DNA from: an uncultured Xanthobacteraceae bacterium
Lineage (GTDB): Bacteria; Pseudomonadota; Alphaproteobacteria; Rhizobiales; Xanthobacteraceae
DNA length: 5,523 bases
Direction of reading: 5' to 3'
Assembly: GCA_955652195.1 (NCBI GenBank)
Contig: CATPBC010000228.1
Span: forward strand, 1-5,523
This document shows positions 4,906 to 5,523 of the stretch, piece after piece (within the stretch, counting starts at the first letter, position 1; each line of letters starts with the position of its first letter). Position numbers and translations under genes: made by a program. The notes below the pieces were generated by a model. It was given only the letters and a program-made list of their open reading frames with translations. It ran no database searches and had not been told where the DNA came from.

Positions 4906-5523
4906 ATGGCGCCAAAACACGAGCATGATCACGACGGTAGCGAGCACAGCTCCGAGCTCTCGGAAATGCAATTGCGCGTCCGCGCACTGGAGACCGTGCT
5001 GACCGAGAAGGGCTACGTCGATCCGCCTGTGCTCGATGCGATCATCGAGGCCTATGAGACCAAGATCGGGCCGCACATTGGCGCGCGCGTAGTCGCCAAG
5101 GCGTGGAGCGATCCTTCATTCAAGCGGGCGCTACTCGACAACGGTAGCAAGGCGGTGCTTGCGCTCGGGACGGTTAATCCGGTGGGCGACCATCTGATCG
5201 CGGTCGAGAACACGCCGAAACTGCACAATATGATCGTCTGCACGCTGTGCTCCTGTTACCCGTGGGAGGTGCTTGGCCTGCCTCCCGTCTGGTACAAAGC
5301 GGCGCCTTACCGCTCCCGCGCCGTGAACGATCCGCGCGGCGTACTGGCGGACTTCGGCGTCAAGCTGCCAGCGGACACCAATATTCGCGTTTGGGACTCG
5401 ACCGCCGAGACGCGCTTTATCGTGTTGCCGATGCGGCCAGCTGGCACTGAGGGGTGGAGCGAGGAAAAGTTAGCGAGCCTCGTCACGCGCGACAGCATGA
5501 TTGGCACCGGTCTGCCGAAGCAG
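4906..5523 (+). CDS. nthA: Nitrile hydratase alpha subunit, cobalt type (3' end cut by window)
   Basis: 206 codons are visible with no stop. The family is about 200-215 residues, so only a short tail is missing. With a beta subunit it hydrates nitriles to amides (EC 4.2.1.84) in the cytoplasm. The metal site VCTLCSC is at residues 111-117 with ligand cysteines C112, C115 and C117. Thr between the first two residues of the motif (CTLCSC) marks the cobalt type, versus Ser (CSLCSC) in iron enzymes; C115 and C117 would be oxidised to sulfinate/sulfenate. Also seen: a His-rich N-terminus (HEHDHD, 5-10), ELSEMQLRVRALE (17-29), GARVVAKAW (59-67), AVENT (99-103), YPWEVLGLPPVWYK (118-131), YRSR (135-138), DPRGVLADFG (142-151) and VTRDSMIG (193-200). 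A Val (V93) stands near where a conserved second-shell Gln is often found. Thiocyanate hydrolase gamma subunits share CTLCSC, but YPW..LGLPP..WYK favours nitrile hydratase. The beta subunit and the cobalt activator/chaperone are expected to the right. Confidence 0.95.
   Translation, partial: MAPKHEHDHDGSEHSSELSEMQLRVRALETVLTEKGYVDPPVLDAIIEAYETKIGPHIGARVVAKAWSDPSFKRALLDNGSKAVLALGTVNPVGDHLIAVENTPKLHNMIVCTLCSCYPWEVLGLPPVWYKAAPYRSRAVNDPRGVLADFGVKLPADTNIRVWDSTAETRFIVLPMRPAGTEGWSEEKLASLVTRDSMIGTGLPKQ

Noticed and set aside
4828..5076. Long N-terminal extension of dctQ on the - strand
   Set aside because: The frame is open but runs antisense through the nitrile hydratase gene and the tandem repeat. 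DctQ proteins begin close to the first helix, so a start at 4797 or 4785 (at most 4827) is realistic.

Overview
The window looks like chromosomal DNA from a GC-rich alphaproteobacterium, most likely of the Hyphomicrobiales (Bradyrhizobium/Xanthobacteraceae-like). That placement is inferred from gene content, tight gene packing and protein style, not from a marker gene. There is no RNA gene, mobile element or CRISPR array. Nearly every base is coding.

Left part (1-2033, + strand): the distal end of a valine-degradation operon. It holds the last 22 codons of an acyl-CoA dehydrogenase, then a 3-hydroxyisobutyryl-CoA hydrolase whose start overlaps the dehydrogenase stop (ATGA), then 3-hydroxyisobutyrate dehydrogenase (mmsB) 9 nt further on behind a strong Shine-Dalgarno. 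Together they would run isobutyryl-CoA -> methacrylyl-CoA, then 3-hydroxyisobutyryl-CoA -> 3-hydroxyisobutyrate -> methylmalonate semialdehyde. The enoyl-CoA hydratase and the semialdehyde dehydrogenase (mmsA) are not in view.

Middle (2064-4797, - strand): a convergent operon read right to left. It encodes a TRAP transporter small membrane subunit (dctQ), its large subunit (dctM, 2 nt later), and a classical SDR oxidoreductase 41 nt after that. No periplasmic binding protein (DctP) gene lies inside this unit or directly in front of it.

Right end (4906-5523, + strand): the alpha subunit of a cobalt-type nitrile hydratase (CTLCSC metal motif), divergent from dctQ and cut by the window end, probably only a few codons short of its stop. 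The ~108-bp divergent region holds a perfect 3 x 13-bp tandem repeat that abuts the nitrile hydratase start codon. Each repeat copy carries a GGAG Shine-Dalgarno-like core. A TATAAT hexamer and a short TTGGC/GCCAA inverted repeat are also present there.

The genes suggest an accessory catabolic neighbourhood: small nitriles or amides hydrated by the nitrile hydratase, organic acids imported by TRAP, an alcohol/ketone step by the SDR, and branched-chain acyl-CoA oxidation. The link between these units is inference from proximity only. I found no clearly new system. The most unusual element is the repeat array at the nitrile hydratase translation start.
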